DNA from: Cellulomonas shaoxiangyii
Lineage (GTDB): Bacteria > Actinomycetota > Actinomycetes > Actinomycetales > Cellulomonadaceae
NCBI RefSeq assembly: GCF_004798685.1
Contig: NZ_CP039291.1
Location: 3,162,001 to 3,226,000, forward strand
Length of the DNA: 64,000 bases
Direction of reading: 5' to 3'
In this document: positions 17,672-26,786 of the stretch, piece after piece
How positions within the stretch are numbered: the first letter of the stretch is position 1
Layout of the letters: each line of letters opens with the position of its first letter
Made by a program: the position numbers and the translations under genes
Notes under the pieces: generated by a model
Told to the model about the DNA's origin: nothing
What the model saw: the letters and a program-made list of their open reading frames with translations, nothing else
Databases searched by the model: none

Positions 17672-18997
17672 TCAGGGGCGCCCGAGCGCCCGGTACGTGA
17701 AGCCGGCGGCGCGCCACGCACGCGGGTCGAGCACGTTGCGACCGTCGACGATCGTGCGCCGGGCGACCACGGCGCCGAGCTCGGCCGGGTCCAGCTCGCG
17801 GTACTCGGCCCACTCGGTGGCGAGCAGCACGACGTCGGCGTCCTGCGCCGCCTCGAGCGCGGTGGCCGCGTACTTGAGGTCGGGCCACTTGGCGCGCGCG
17901 TTCTCGACCGCCTGCGGGTCGGTCACCGTGACGTGGGCGCCCTGCAGCTGCATCTGCGCGGCCACCGAGAGCGCGGGCGAGTCGCGGACGTCGTCGCTGT
18001 CCGGCTTGAACGCGGCGCCCAGCACCGCGACGCGCCGCCCGACGATCGACCCGGCGCAGACCTCGCGCGCCAGGTCGACCATGCGCACGCGCCGGCGCAT
18101 GTTGATGGAGTCGACCTCGCGCAGGAACGACAGCGCCTGGTCCACGCCGAGCTCGCCGGCGCGGGCCATGAAGGCGCGGATGTCCTTGGGCAGGCAGCCG
18201 CCGCCGAAGCCGAGCCCCGCGTTGAGGAAGCGGCGGCCGATGCGGGCGTCGTAGCCGATCGCGTCGGCGAGGCTCGTCACGTCCGCGCCGGTCGCCTCGC
18301 ACAGCTCGGCCATCGCGTTGATGAAGGAGATCTTCGTGGCGAGGAACGAGTTGGCGGCGACCTTGACGAGCTGGGCGGTCGCGTAGTCCGTGGTGACGAG
18401 CGGCGTGCCCTCGGCGAGCGGGGTCGCGTAGACGGCGTCGAGCAGCGCGTGCGCGGCCTCGCCCGCGGGCGTCGGGTTGCCCTCGTCGTCCGTCGGCAGG
18501 CCGTACACGAGGCGGTCGGGGTGCAGCGTGTCCTTGACCGCGAAGCCCTCGCGCAGGAACTCGGGGTTCCACACGAGCGCCGCCCCCGTGGGCGTGAGCC
18601 GGGACGCGAGCGCCTCCGCGGTGCCGACGGGCACGGTCGACTTCCCGGCGACGACGTCACCCGGTGCGACGTGCGGCAGCAGCGCCGTGAACGCCGCGTC
18701 GACGTAGGAGAGGTCCGCGCGGAACTCACCGTGCTTCTGCGGCGTCCCGACGCAGAGGAAGTGCACCTGCGCACCGGCGGCGTCGGCCATGTCGGTGCTG
18801 AACCGCAGCCGGCCCGTGCTGCCGACCTCGGCGAGCAGCTCCGGCAGGCCCGGCTCGTAGAACGGCGCGGTGCCGGCGGCCAGGCGCGCGACCTTGTCGG
18901 CGTCGACGTCGATGCCGACCACGTCGTGCCCGAGCGACGCCATGCTCGCCGCGTGCACCGCGCCGAGGTAGCCGCAGCCGATGACCGAGATGCGCAC
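17672..18997 (-). CDS. ugd: UDP-glucose 6-dehydrogenase
   Basis: A 441-residue NAD-dependent sugar-nucleotide dehydrogenase that makes UDP-glucuronate. The N-terminal Rossmann motif GCGYLG (7-12), STVPVGT (120-126), NPEFLREG (144-151), Lys212 in QLVKVAANSFLA and the catalytic Cys268 in GFGGGCLPKD are all present. The GTG at 18997 starts directly at the first strand and has GGAG upstream. It supplies an acidic sugar precursor that the exopolysaccharide locus 2.4 kb away could use. GDP-mannose dehydrogenase is a less likely alternative given the sequence style. Confidence 0.92.
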   Translation of the reverse strand: MRISVIGCGYLGAVHAASMASLGHDVVGIDVDADKVARLAAGTAPFYEPGLPELLAEVGSTGRLRFSTDMADAAGAQVHFLCVGTPQKHGEFRADLSYVDAAFTALLPHVAPGDVVAGKSTVPVGTAEALASRLTPTGAALVWNPEFLREGFAVKDTLHPDRLVYGLPTDDEGNPTPAGEAAHALLDAVYATPLAEGTPLVTTDYATAQLVKVAANSFLATKISFINAMAELCEATGADVTSLADAIGYDARIGRRFLNAGLGFGGGCLPKDIRAFMARAGELGVDQALSFLREVDSINMRRRVRMVDLAREVCAGSIVGRRVAVLGAAFKPDSDDVRDSPALSVAAQMQLQGAHVTVTDPQAVENARAKWPDLKYAATALEAAQDADVVLLATEWAEYRELDPAELGAVVARRTIVDGRNVLDPRAWRAAGFTYRALGRP

Positions 18998-19035
18998 GAG
19001 TGCTCCGCCTGTCGTCGAAGGATGGGGTTGGGGCG

Positions 19036-19041
19036 ACTCTA
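19036..19041 (-). promoter_or_regulatory. -10 box upstream of ugd
   Basis: TAGAGT on the minus strand gives a predicted leader of about 30 nt before the GTG at 18997. A -35 was not recognised. Confidence 0.35.
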
Positions 19042-19105
19042 GCGGCGCCGCACCGCGCTGGCCTGGGTGAACATCCGCGCGCGGCCGGGCGGGCATGCTG
19101 GGCCG

Positions 19106-19633
19106 ATGCCGTCGTCCGCGCCGTCCCCCGTGCCGTCCCCGGTGCCGCGTCGCGTCGTCGTGCCCGTCCTCGTCGGCTACCTCGCGGCGGTCGCGGCGGT
19201 CACGCTGACGCCGGGCCGGACGCACGACGGGTCCCTCGGGGTCGTCCGCACCGTGCTCGCGTGGCTGACCGACCGGGGCGTGCCGCTCACCTTCGAGGCC
19301 CTGGAGGCCGTCGCGAACGTGGTCATGTTCGTGCCGTTCGGCGTGCTGGTCGGCCTGCTGCTGGGCGCCCGGCGGTGGTGGGCCGTGGTGCTGCTGGCGC
19401 TCGCGACGAGCGTGACCATCGAGACGGTGCAGCGCGCGCTGCCGGACCGGTTCCCCACGGTGCAGGACGTCGTGCTCAACACCCTCGGCGCGGCGGTGGG
19501 CGTCGCGGCGCTCGCCTGGGCGCTGCCCCGGGTGCTGCGGCGGCCCGGACGCACGCGGCCCGGGTCCGCGAGTGCGGACCCGGGCCGGGGGCAGAGCCGG
19601 CCGGCGGCCGCCGAGGGCGGGCCGGCGCGGTAG
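19106..19633 (+). CDS. VanZ-like membrane protein
   Basis: A 175-residue protein with four predicted membrane helices. VanZ signatures are seen: LTPGRT after helix 1, the ANVVMFVPFGVLVGLLL helix, SVTIETVQRALPDRFPTVQDVVLNTLGAAVG near the end. VanZ-like proteins affect glycopeptide sensitivity or occur in cell-wall loci; the biochemical role is unknown. The ATG at 19106 is 6 nt after a CATGCT box. The coding end contains a strong hairpin (19556-19587), and the gene converges on the purine permease with 3 bp between stops. Confidence 0.85.
   Translation: MPSSAPSPVPSPVPRRVVVPVLVGYLAAVAAVTLTPGRTHDGSLGVVRTVLAWLTDRGVPLTFEALEAVANVVMFVPFGVLVGLLLGARRWWAVVLLALATSVTIETVQRALPDRFPTVQDVVLNTLGAAVGVAALAWALPRVLRRPGRTRPGSASADPGRGQSRPAAAEGGPAR
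19556..19587. terminator. Hairpin inside the 3' end of the VanZ gene
   Basis: A perfect 14-bp inverted repeat with a GAGT loop (arms 19556-19569 and 19574-19587). It lies within the last 80 bp of the VanZ coding sequence and just past the end of the convergent permease gene, so it may serve as that gene's terminator. Confidence 0.55.
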
Positions 19634-19636
19634 ACG

Positions 19637-21127
19637 TCAGATGCCGAGGGCGTCCTGGATCGGGCCGAGCGTGAAGTACAGGACGAACGCCGCCGCGGCG
19701 ACCCACATGAGCGGGTGCACCTGGCGGGCCTTGCCGAGGGCGATCTTGATGACGACGAACGCGATGAAGCCCGCGCCGATGCCGGTCGTGATCGAGTAGG
19801 TGAACGGCATGAGCGCCAGCGTCAGGAACGCCGGGATGGCGATCTCCGGCGACTTCCAGTCGAGGTTCGCCACCTGCGTGACCATGAGGAAGCCGACGAC
19901 GACCAGCACGGGCGCGGCCGCCTCCGACGGGACCATCGCCACGAGCGGCGACAGGAACGTCGAGAGCAGGAACGCGATGCCGGTGACGACCGACGCGAGG
20001 CCCGTGCGCGCACCCTCCGCGACTCCGGACGTCGACTCGACGTAGGCGGTGTTGGAGGAGACCGAGCCCATGCCGCCCGCGACGGCGCCGAGGGAGTCGA
20101 CGAGCAGGATCTGCTTGGTGCGGGGCGGGTTGCCACCCTCGTCGAGCAGGCCGGCCTCGGACCCGACCGCGACCATCGTGCCCATCGTGTCGAAGAAGTC
20201 GGCGAGCAGGATGGCGAAGACGAGCAGCGCCACGGCGAGGATGCCGATCTTGCCGACGGCCCCGAAGAGCGAGAACTGGCCGAGCAGCGACAGGTCCGGC
20301 AGGGACGCGAGCGAGTCGGGCAGCGCCGGGACGTTCTGGTGCCAGCCGGTCGGGTTCTCGCCGCCTGCCGTGTCGCCGATCTTCGCGATGGCCTCGACGA
20401 CGACCGCGAGCACCGTGGTCGCGATGACGGCGATGAGCAGACCGCCGCGCACGCGCCTGACCATGAGGACGATCGCCGTGATGAGCCCGAGCACGAACAC
20501 GAGCGACGGCCAGCCGGCGAGCGAGCCGCCGATGCCCAGCTCGAGCGGCGTGCCGCCGCCCTGCCGGACGAAGCCGGCGTTGACGAAGCCAATGAGCGCG
20601 ATGAACAGGCCGATGCCGACGCCGATCGCGGTCTTGAGCTCGCGCGGGACGGCGCGGAACACGGCGGTGCGGAACCCGGTGAGGACGAGCGCCAGGATGA
20701 TCAGGCCCTCGAGCACGACGACGCCCATGGCGTCCGCCCACGTCACGTCCGGCAGGGACGCGATGGTGAACGCCACGACGGCGTTGAGGCCGAGACCCGC
20801 GGCCAGGGCCATCGGGAAGTTCGCGACGAGGCCCATGAGGACGGACAGCACGCCCGCGACCAGCGCGGTCGCCGCGGCGATGAGCGGGAGGTTGCTGCCG
20901 TCGCCCGTGCCGCCGCCGAGGAACTCGCCGGTGCCGTCGGGGACGAAGCCGAGGATGAGGGGGTTGAGCACGATGATGTAGCTCATCGTGAAGAAGGTGA
21001 CGAGGCCGCCACGGACCTCGGTGCCGATGGTGGAGCCGCGCTCGGTGATCTTGAAGAAGCGGTCGACCGCGCTGCGGGGGGCAGCGGTGGTCTCGACCGG
21101 CATCTCCTCAGGGGGAGAGGTCGCCAT
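19637..21127 (-). CDS. NCS2/AzgA-type purine permease
   Basis: A 496-residue transporter with 12-14 membrane helices. The N-terminal RFFKITERGSTIGTEVRGGLVTFFTMSYI and the internal LLADFFDTMGTMVAVG are signatures of the AzgA-like branch that imports hypoxanthine, adenine and guanine with protons. The motif GLGLNAVVAF in helix 3 and SSNTAYVESTSGVAEGARTG are also conserved. The ATG at 21127 lacks a good ribosome site; ATG 21103 is an alternative. The gene is monocistronic and divergent from the exopolysaccharide locus. Confidence 0.93.
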   Translation of the reverse strand: MATSPPEEMPVETTAAPRSAVDRFFKITERGSTIGTEVRGGLVTFFTMSYIIVLNPLILGFVPDGTGEFLGGGTGDGSNLPLIAAATALVAGVLSVLMGLVANFPMALAAGLGLNAVVAFTIASLPDVTWADAMGVVVLEGLIILALVLTGFRTAVFRAVPRELKTAIGVGIGLFIALIGFVNAGFVRQGGGTPLELGIGGSLAGWPSLVFVLGLITAIVLMVRRVRGGLLIAVIATTVLAVVVEAIAKIGDTAGGENPTGWHQNVPALPDSLASLPDLSLLGQFSLFGAVGKIGILAVALLVFAILLADFFDTMGTMVAVGSEAGLLDEGGNPPRTKQILLVDSLGAVAGGMGSVSSNTAYVESTSGVAEGARTGLASVVTGIAFLLSTFLSPLVAMVPSEAAAPVLVVVGFLMVTQVANLDWKSPEIAIPAFLTLALMPFTYSITTGIGAGFIAFVVIKIALGKARQVHPLMWVAAAAFVLYFTLGPIQDALGI

Positions 21128-21324
21128 GCGGCGCAGTGTGGCAGAGGCGTGTTACGAGCGGTGGCGGCGTCCGGCCCGTGATGCGGCGACGGGGGCCGCG
21201 CCACGCGGTCGCCTCACCGGCCGCCGCACATGTGGGTGAATTCCCCCCACGATTCGCACCTTTGCGTCATTTTATGGCGCCGAATGTCCGGTTTATGCCC
21301 GGCGCCCTGCTCGAGTGACCCTGT

Positions 21325-21360
21325 TAGCGTTCCCGGTTACTGGGTGGAATGCAATTCCAC
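21325..21360 (+). promoter_or_regulatory. Promoter and 17-bp palindrome in front of the exopolysaccharide operon
   Basis: TAGCGT at 21325-21330, preceded by TGT, looks like an extended -10. Fourteen bases later comes GTGGAAT-GCA-ATTCCAC (21344-21360), a perfect 17-bp palindrome just downstream of the expected transcription start and 17 bp before the ATG. It is a strong operator candidate. The rest of the 250-bp gap (21128-21324) is relatively AT-rich but holds no gene. Confidence 0.5.
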
Positions 21361-21377
21361 ATCACCCGAGGGGGACC

Positions 21378-22877
21378 ATGGGCGCGACGGTGGGAGTCAC
21401 CGCGCGCAGGGTCGCCGAGGACGCCCCGGCGACGAGCGCGAGCGCACCTTCCCTGCACTGGGCACGGGCCTACGCCCACCGGGTGGCCGTCACCGACGCA
21501 GCCGCCGTCGTCGTCGCGGTCGCCGTCGCCTATGCCGTGCGATTTCCCCTCGACGACCCCGCCGTCGTCTCGGGCGAGTTCTCCCCCTCGTATCTGAGCG
21601 TGTCCCTCGTGCTGCTCGTCGCCTGGTGCGCCGCACTCACCTTCGGCCGTACACGCGACCGCCGACTCGTCGGGACGGGCCCGGGTGAGTTCACGCGCGT
21701 CACGCAGGTGACGTGGCACCTCTTCGCGTCCGTCGCCGTCATCGGCTTCCTCTTCCGCATGGAGATCGGCCGCGGCTACCTCGGCATCGCGGCGCCCCTC
21801 GGGCTCCTCCTGGTGCTCGCCGGCCGCATGGCCTGGCGCCGTCGGCTGCACCGCAGTCGCGACGCCGGCGCGGACCGGTCGGACGTCCTCGTCGTGGGCC
21901 CGCGCAGCACCGTCGCCGCACTCATCCACGAGTTCCACCGCAACCCCCGCGCCGGTTACCAGGTGACCGGCGTCTGCCTCGTCGACCACGACGCACGGCC
22001 ACGCGCGCACGCGGTGGCCGGCGTCCCCGTGCTGGGGGCGCACACCGACGCGGCCCGCCTCGCCCAGCAGCAGGGGGTCGCAGCCGTGGCGGTCGCGGGC
22101 TCGTACTCGATGTCCAACGAGGAGGTGCGTGCGCTCGCCTGGGACCTCGAGGGCAGCGGCATCGACATGGCGATCACACTCAACCTCACCGACGTCGCCG
22201 GCCCCCGCGTGCTCATGCAGCCTGTGAACGGCCTGCCGCTCGTCTACGTCGACGAGGCCCGCTTCACGGGGTCGAAGTACATCGTGAAGTCGCTGTTCGA
22301 CTGGTTCGGCGCCCTCGCCATCACGCTCGTGATCTCCCCGGTCCTGCTGGTCCTCGCGCTGCTGGTGAAGCTCACGAGCCGCGGACCCGTGCTGTACAAG
22401 CAGGAGCGCATCGGCAAGGACGGGCGCCCGTTCCACATCTACAAGTTCCGCTCCATGCAGGTGGGCGCGCACGACAGGCTCGCCGAGGTGCTCGCCGCCG
22501 AGGGCGTGACGGCGGTCGGCGTCTTCTACAAGCCGAAGAACGACCCCCGCGTGACACCGGTGGGGCGCGTGCTGCGCCGGTACTCGCTCGACGAGCTGCC
22601 GCAGCTGTTCAACGTGCTGCGCGGGGAGATGAGCCTGGTGGGGCCGCGGCCGCAGATCGAGGCGGAGGTGGCGACGTACGACCGGGCGGCCCACCGCCGG
22701 CTCCGCGTGCGGCCCGGGCTGACGGGTCTCTGGCAGGTCTCGGGCCGCTCCAACCTCGACGCCGAGACGGCGATGCGGATGGACGTCGCCTACGTCGAGA
22801 ACTGGACGCTCTTCGGAGATGTCATGATCCTGGCGCGAACGCTGCGCGCCATGCTCGCGGGCGAGGGGGCGCGGTAA
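21378..22877 (+). CDS. Initiating sugar transferase of exopolysaccharide synthesis
   Basis: A 499-residue polyprenyl-phosphate glycosylphosphotransferase (WbaP/WcaJ/CpsE type) that transfers a sugar-1-phosphate to undecaprenyl phosphate at the inner membrane. Four membrane helices (about 30-150), a nucleotide-binding-like domain (about 165-285), a fifth hydrophobic segment and the catalytic C-terminal domain follow in order. Catalytic-domain motifs are [41 protein letters not shown] and [15 protein letters not shown]. The ATG at 21378 has GAGGGGG upstream. It opens the + strand arm of the polysaccharide locus and sets the first sugar, probably glucose or galactose. Confidence 0.93.
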   Translation: MGATVGVTARRVAEDAPATSASAPSLHWARAYAHRVAVTDAAAVVVAVAVAYAVRFPLDDPAVVSGEFSPSYLSVSLVLLVAWCAALTFGRTRDRRLVGTGPGEFTRVTQVTWHLFASVAVIGFLFRMEIGRGYLGIAAPLGLLLVLAGRMAWRRRLHRSRDAGADRSDVLVVGPRSTVAALIHEFHRNPRAGYQVTGVCLVDHDARPRAHAVAGVPVLGAHTDAARLAQQQGVAAVAVAGSYSMSNEEVRALAWDLEGSGIDMAITLNLTDVAGPRVLMQPVNGLPLVYVDEARFTGSKYIVKSLFDWFGALAITLVISPVLLVLALLVKLTSRGPVLYKQERIGKDGRPFHIYKFRSMQVGAHDRLAEVLAAEGVTAVGVFYKPKNDPRVTPVGRVLRRYSLDELPQLFNVLRGEMSLVGPRPQIEAEVATYDRAAHRRLRVRPGLTGLWQVSGRSNLDAETAMRMDVAYVENWTLFGDVMILARTLRAMLAGEGAR

Positions 22878-22938
22878 GAGCGCAGTGAACGGCGCCGCGC
22901 CTACCCTTCCTCGAGCAACAACTAGCGGACAGAGACTG

Positions 22939-24150
22939 ATGCGACTAGGGCACTACGGGACCTTCGACGTCCTGAACTACGGCGACCTTCTTTTCCCTCT
23001 CCTTGTGCGTCATCGGTTGAGCGACCTTTTCGACGAGATCGTCCATGTTTCGCCGGTCGGGGGGCAGCCCTACCTGGACGTCCCCGCGTCGATCTCCACG
23101 CGCGAGGCCACTGCGCTCAGCTTCGACGCCGTGATCGTGGGCGGGGGCAATATCCTGCACACCCGGACGACGAACCTTCCGACTTACCGTTCGGTCCGCT
23201 CCAGCGCGTACGCGGACCTGTGGGTGGGCGCGGCACGTCAGGCCATCCGCGACAAGGCACCGCTGGTCATCAACGCCGCCGGTGCCCCCCGCGCCCCGAT
23301 CGGGCTTTCGCGGCCCGCCGCCCGAGCGGCGCTCCGCGCCGCGGACTATGTAGCTGTGCGGGACGAAAAGAGTGCCGCCACCCTTCAGCTTGACTCGGAC
23401 CTCTCCCTCGCCGTGGTCCCCGACACCGCGCTCGAACTGTCGGACGCGGCCCCGGACACCCGAGACGGGCGCGGGGAGTGGCCTGATGAGCTGCGCTCTG
23501 CACCGGCGCACGGATACGTCGTTGCCCACCTCAACGGACGCTACGGTCACCGGGACCACCAGCACGCCGCCGCCGCGCTGGACGCCGTGGCCACCGCCAC
23601 CGGCCGACGCATCTGCCTGATCGGGATCGGCGAGTGCCACGGCGACGACGAGCTGGCACGGTCCGTCGGTGCAGCCATGGCGACGGCGCCGATCGTCTTC
23701 GACCGCCCTCGGTCCGCTCGGGCGGTGATCGAGGCGATCCGCAACTCCGCCGGATACGTGGGTTCCTCGATGCACGGGTACGTGACTGCGGCGTCGTACG
23801 GCGTTCCAGCGGCGCTAGTCGTGGATTCGGCGGCGCAGCACAAGTTCGACGGCCTCCTCGCGCACCTCGGCGGGACGCGCGTCTCCTGGAAGAGCTGGGA
23901 CGAGGCAGCCGGTGCCTTGACCCGAGGGGGGCTTAACGCGCTGGGCCGCCTCGACACGACACGTGCGCGCAAGGCGATCAACGCGCACTGGGATGAGGTC
24001 CGTCGCGTCCTCACTGATCGCCCAGCGCGTAGCGGGGACGTCCACGTAGCTCTGCGAGCAGGTCCTTACCGGGCATCGGTTCACCTGCCGGCCGAGGCGC
24101 GTCAGCTGATTCGCGATGCCAGACATCGTTCGCGTCGGCTCCTCCGGTGA
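22939..24150 (+). CDS. Polysaccharide pyruvyl transferase family protein
   Basis: A 403-residue enzyme of the polysaccharide pyruvyl transferase family, which adds pyruvate ketals from phosphoenolpyruvate to exopolysaccharide sugars. The start RLGHYGTFDVLNYGDLLFPLL, the GGGNILH loop, the VPDTALEL segment and SSMHGYVTAASYGVPA near 290-310 are family landmarks. The ATG at 22939 begins exactly at the conserved strand; GTG 22885 would add 18 unconserved residues. The stop overlaps the flippase start in GTGA. Codon third positions are less GC-biased than in neighbouring housekeeping genes, a sign of transfer. Confidence 0.85.
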   Translation: MRLGHYGTFDVLNYGDLLFPLLVRHRLSDLFDEIVHVSPVGGQPYLDVPASISTREATALSFDAVIVGGGNILHTRTTNLPTYRSVRSSAYADLWVGAARQAIRDKAPLVINAAGAPRAPIGLSRPAARAALRAADYVAVRDEKSAATLQLDSDLSLAVVPDTALELSDAAPDTRDGRGEWPDELRSAPAHGYVVAHLNGRYGHRDHQHAAAALDAVATATGRRICLIGIGECHGDDELARSVGAAMATAPIVFDRPRSARAVIEAIRNSAGYVGSSMHGYVTAASYGVPAALVVDSAAQHKFDGLLAHLGGTRVSWKSWDEAAGALTRGGLNALGRLDTTRARKAINAHWDEVRRVLTDRPARSGDVHVALRAGPYRASVHLPAEARQLIRDARHRSRRLLR

Positions 24151-25607
24151 GCGAGGCCAATCTTGCGGGAAAGGCCGTGCGGGGGACGCGTACCAGCCTG
24201 CTGGGACTCGCGGCGAAGGTCGGACTCCAGATCGTCGGACTCCTGGTCCTGTCCCGGCTCCTCTCGCCGGCCGACTTCGGCCTTGTCGCTGTGCCGGTGG
24301 CGGCCGTCGGTGTGGGAGAGGTCATCCGTGACCTGGGACTGTCCGTCGCAGCGATCCAGGCAAAGGAGCTCAGCGCGAGTCAGCGCTCGAACCTGTTCTG
24401 GGCCAACCTCGTCGTCGGAGTGCTGTTGTGCGCCCTCTACATCGCAGCGTCACGGCCCATCGCCGCGGCCTTCGGCTCGCCCGAGGCTGCGGTGATAACC
24501 GCGGTCCTCAGCTCGACTTTCGTGCTCAACGGCTTCGCAGCGCAGTTCCGCGCGAGCCTCAACAGGGACATGAGGTTCACCGCGCTGGTAGTGGCCGACG
24601 TCGTCGCGGCCACGCTGGCGATCTTCGTCGCAGTGGTTCTCGCGGCGAACGGCGCCGGCTTCTGGGCGGTCGTCACGCAGTACGTCTGCAGCGCCGGGGT
24701 GGGCGCCGTGATTCTGGCCGCGGCGGCACAGTGGTGGCCCGGCATGCCGAGCTCCCTGGCGGAGAGCGCGCACCTCGTACGCTTCGGGGCAAGCGTCTCG
24801 GCGGCCCAGGTCGTCGCCTATCTCGGGAACAACGCCGATACGTTCGTCCTCGGGTTCACGACTACACCGCAACGGCTCGGCCTGTACTCGCGCTCGTTCC
24901 AACTGGTGGTCGCTCCCCTCGGCCAATTCAAGACCCCTCTCACGACAGTGGCACTCCCCGTCCTCTCGCGCCTACGAGGAGACGGACAGCGCTATGCCCG
25001 GTACCTACGAGTGGGCCAAGCAGCCCTCGGCTACGGGGTCATCCCCATTGCGGCGGTCGCCATCTGCGCCCCGGCGGCACTCGCCGACTTCGCGCTAGGC
25101 CCGCAGTGGTCTGCTGCCGTCCCCGTCATCCAGGTACTCGGCGCCGCAGGCGCGTTGCAGCAGGTGTCATACGTCGCCTACTGGATCTTCGTCTCACACG
25201 GCCTCGGCAACAGCCTCCTTCGGTACAGCGTCGTGGCGGCCGTGGTCCGCACGGCAGCAATCCTGGCTCTCTCTCCCCTTGGACCCGTCGGAGTCGCGTG
25301 GGGCTACGTCACTGGCTCAGCGCTGATGTGGCCGGTTGCGCTCGTGTGGTCTTGCCGCATGGCCGGCGTTCCGCTGCGGCCCGTGCTTACCGGCGCCGGC
25401 CGAATCGTCCTGTGCACCGGTACCGGCGTCGCTGCGGCCTGGGCCGCAGTCTCCGCTCTCGACGCACCGGCGATTCTGGAGGTCCTCGCTGTGCCGTGCT
25501 GCTTCGCGCTCGTCTACGTCCTGGCGGCAATCGTCGTACGCCCGGTGCGCATGGACCTACTTGGACTGTGGGACCTCGCCCGCCGATTCGTCCGGCGCGG
25601 CGGATGA
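24147..25607 (+). CDS. Oligosaccharide flippase (Wzx-like)
   Basis: A 486-residue protein with about 12-14 membrane helices of the polysaccharide transport/MOP type. The beginning (RGTRTSLLGLAAKVGLQIVGLLVLSRLLSPADFGLVAV) is the standard start of Wzx-like flippases, and YLGNNADTFVLG and LGLYSRSFQL are further family patterns. It would move the lipid-linked repeat unit across the membrane. It overlaps both neighbours by 4 bp (GTGA at the start and ATGA at the end), so three genes are translationally coupled. GC is lower than the window average. Confidence 0.9.
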   Translation: MSEANLAGKAVRGTRTSLLGLAAKVGLQIVGLLVLSRLLSPADFGLVAVPVAAVGVGEVIRDLGLSVAAIQAKELSASQRSNLFWANLVVGVLLCALYIAASRPIAAAFGSPEAAVITAVLSSTFVLNGFAAQFRASLNRDMRFTALVVADVVAATLAIFVAVVLAANGAGFWAVVTQYVCSAGVGAVILAAAAQWWPGMPSSLAESAHLVRFGASVSAAQVVAYLGNNADTFVLGFTTTPQRLGLYSRSFQLVVAPLGQFKTPLTTVALPVLSRLRGDGQRYARYLRVGQAALGYGVIPIAAVAICAPAALADFALGPQWSAAVPVIQVLGAAGALQQVSYVAYWIFVSHGLGNSLLRYSVVAAVVRTAAILALSPLGPVGVAWGYVTGSALMWPVALVWSCRMAGVPLRPVLTGAGRIVLCTGTGVAAAWAAVSALDAPAILEVLAVPCCFALVYVLAAIVVRPVRMDLLGLWDLARRFVRRGG

Positions 25608-26713
25608 CGTCTCGCGACGAGCGCCGCGCCGTACATTCGCCGTCGACAGGGAAACCATCTGTGAGAGTCGTCTTCGTCACCCCAGCCCTCGGCGACAACT
25701 CACTCGGCCGCACGTACGCGCTGTGGCTACTTGCGCGGCACCTGGGGTGGGAGACCAGTGTGGTGGCGCTCCACGACGCACAGCTCTGGGGCCCTCTGGC
25801 CCAGACGGCCTTCGCCGCCGACTGCCGCGCCGTCGGTACGTCGCCACACGACGTCGCGGCAGCCCTGGCCGGAGCAGACCTGTGCGTCGCAATCAAGCCC
25901 TTCGCCAACTCCTTAGGCGCCGCTCACGCGGCTGCCCGAGCAGCAGGTGTACCGCTCCTGGCCGACGTCGATGACCCGGACATCGAGAAGACGCTCGCAT
26001 TCGGCAACACGGCGACGGCGTGGACGAAGCGCGTCGCTCGCGAGCTAATGCGTCGACCGAAGGTCGCAGAGATGCGACGCATGCGAAGGCTTCTCCAAGA
26101 CGTCCCGGTTCTCACGAGCAACCCCACACTGCAGCAGCGCTACGGCGGCACGGTGATCCCGCACGCCCGGCCGGATCTCGGGCAGGGCGCGCCCCACGTA
26201 CATCGACGACCGACCGTCGCCTTCGTGGGGACCAACCGCGCACACAAGGGCGTCCCGGAACTGAGGGCAGCGGTGGCCCGCCTGCAGGACGACGGCTACC
26301 GCCTCGTCATCACGGACGACGCGCCGTCCGACGCGCACACGTGGGAGACGTGGATGGGCACCACGACCCTCGACGTCGGCCTATCCGTGACGCGCGACTC
26401 CGACGTCGTTGCCATCCCTAGTCACGCCGGGATCGTCTCTCGCGGGCAGCTTCCGGCCAAGTTGATCGACGCCATGATGCTCGGGCGGGCGATCGTAGCG
26501 AGCGATCTGCCGCCCGTGCGGTGGGCGCTCGGCGAAGCAGGCATTCTCGTCCGGCCGGGCTCGGTCGCCGAGCTCACTGCCGCTTTGGCTCGACTCGCCG
26601 ATCCCGGTTTGCGCACATCTCTCGGCGCGAGGGCAAGGAAGCGCGCTTTGAGCCACTTCACGGTTGAACAACTCGCGCCCGAATTTGCAGCCGCCTCTAA
26701 CCGACTCGTTTGA
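25604..26713 (+). CDS. Glycosyltransferase family 4-like
   Basis: A 369-residue GT-B glycosyltransferase. After a short basic leader, VRVVFVTPALGDNSLGRTYAL begins the N-terminal domain; the C-terminal nucleotide-sugar domain has PTVAFVGTNRAHKGVPEL and GQLPAKLIDAMMLGRAIVASDLPPV. The acidic residue of the E-x7-E motif is partly replaced (Lys-Leu-Ile-Asp), as in several divergent GT4 proteins. The ATG at 25604 is inside the flippase stop (ATGA); GTG 25661 is a possible internal alternative. It probably adds one sugar to the repeat unit. It ends the + strand arm and converges on the polymerase gene with 73 bp between. Confidence 0.85.
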   Translation: MTSRDERRAVHSPSTGKPSVRVVFVTPALGDNSLGRTYALWLLARHLGWETSVVALHDAQLWGPLAQTAFAADCRAVGTSPHDVAAALAGADLCVAIKPFANSLGAAHAAARAAGVPLLADVDDPDIEKTLAFGNTATAWTKRVARELMRRPKVAEMRRMRRLLQDVPVLTSNPTLQQRYGGTVIPHARPDLGQGAPHVHRRPTVAFVGTNRAHKGVPELRAAVARLQDDGYRLVITDDAPSDAHTWETWMGTTTLDVGLSVTRDSDVVAIPSHAGIVSRGQLPAKLIDAMMLGRAIVASDLPPVRWALGEAGILVRPGSVAELTAALARLADPGLRTSLGARARKRALSHFTVEQLAPEFAAASNRLV

Positions 26714-26786
26714 CGCACAGGAGCGTCGAGCTTGGCTCCACCGCCGGGCCCCTTGGCGAAAAGCGTGTTCGAGCAAAACCATGTGC

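Noticed and set aside
22885..22938. GTG 22885 as start of the pyruvyl transferase
   Set aside because: It adds 18 residues not seen in the family; ATG 22939 starts at the conserved first strand.
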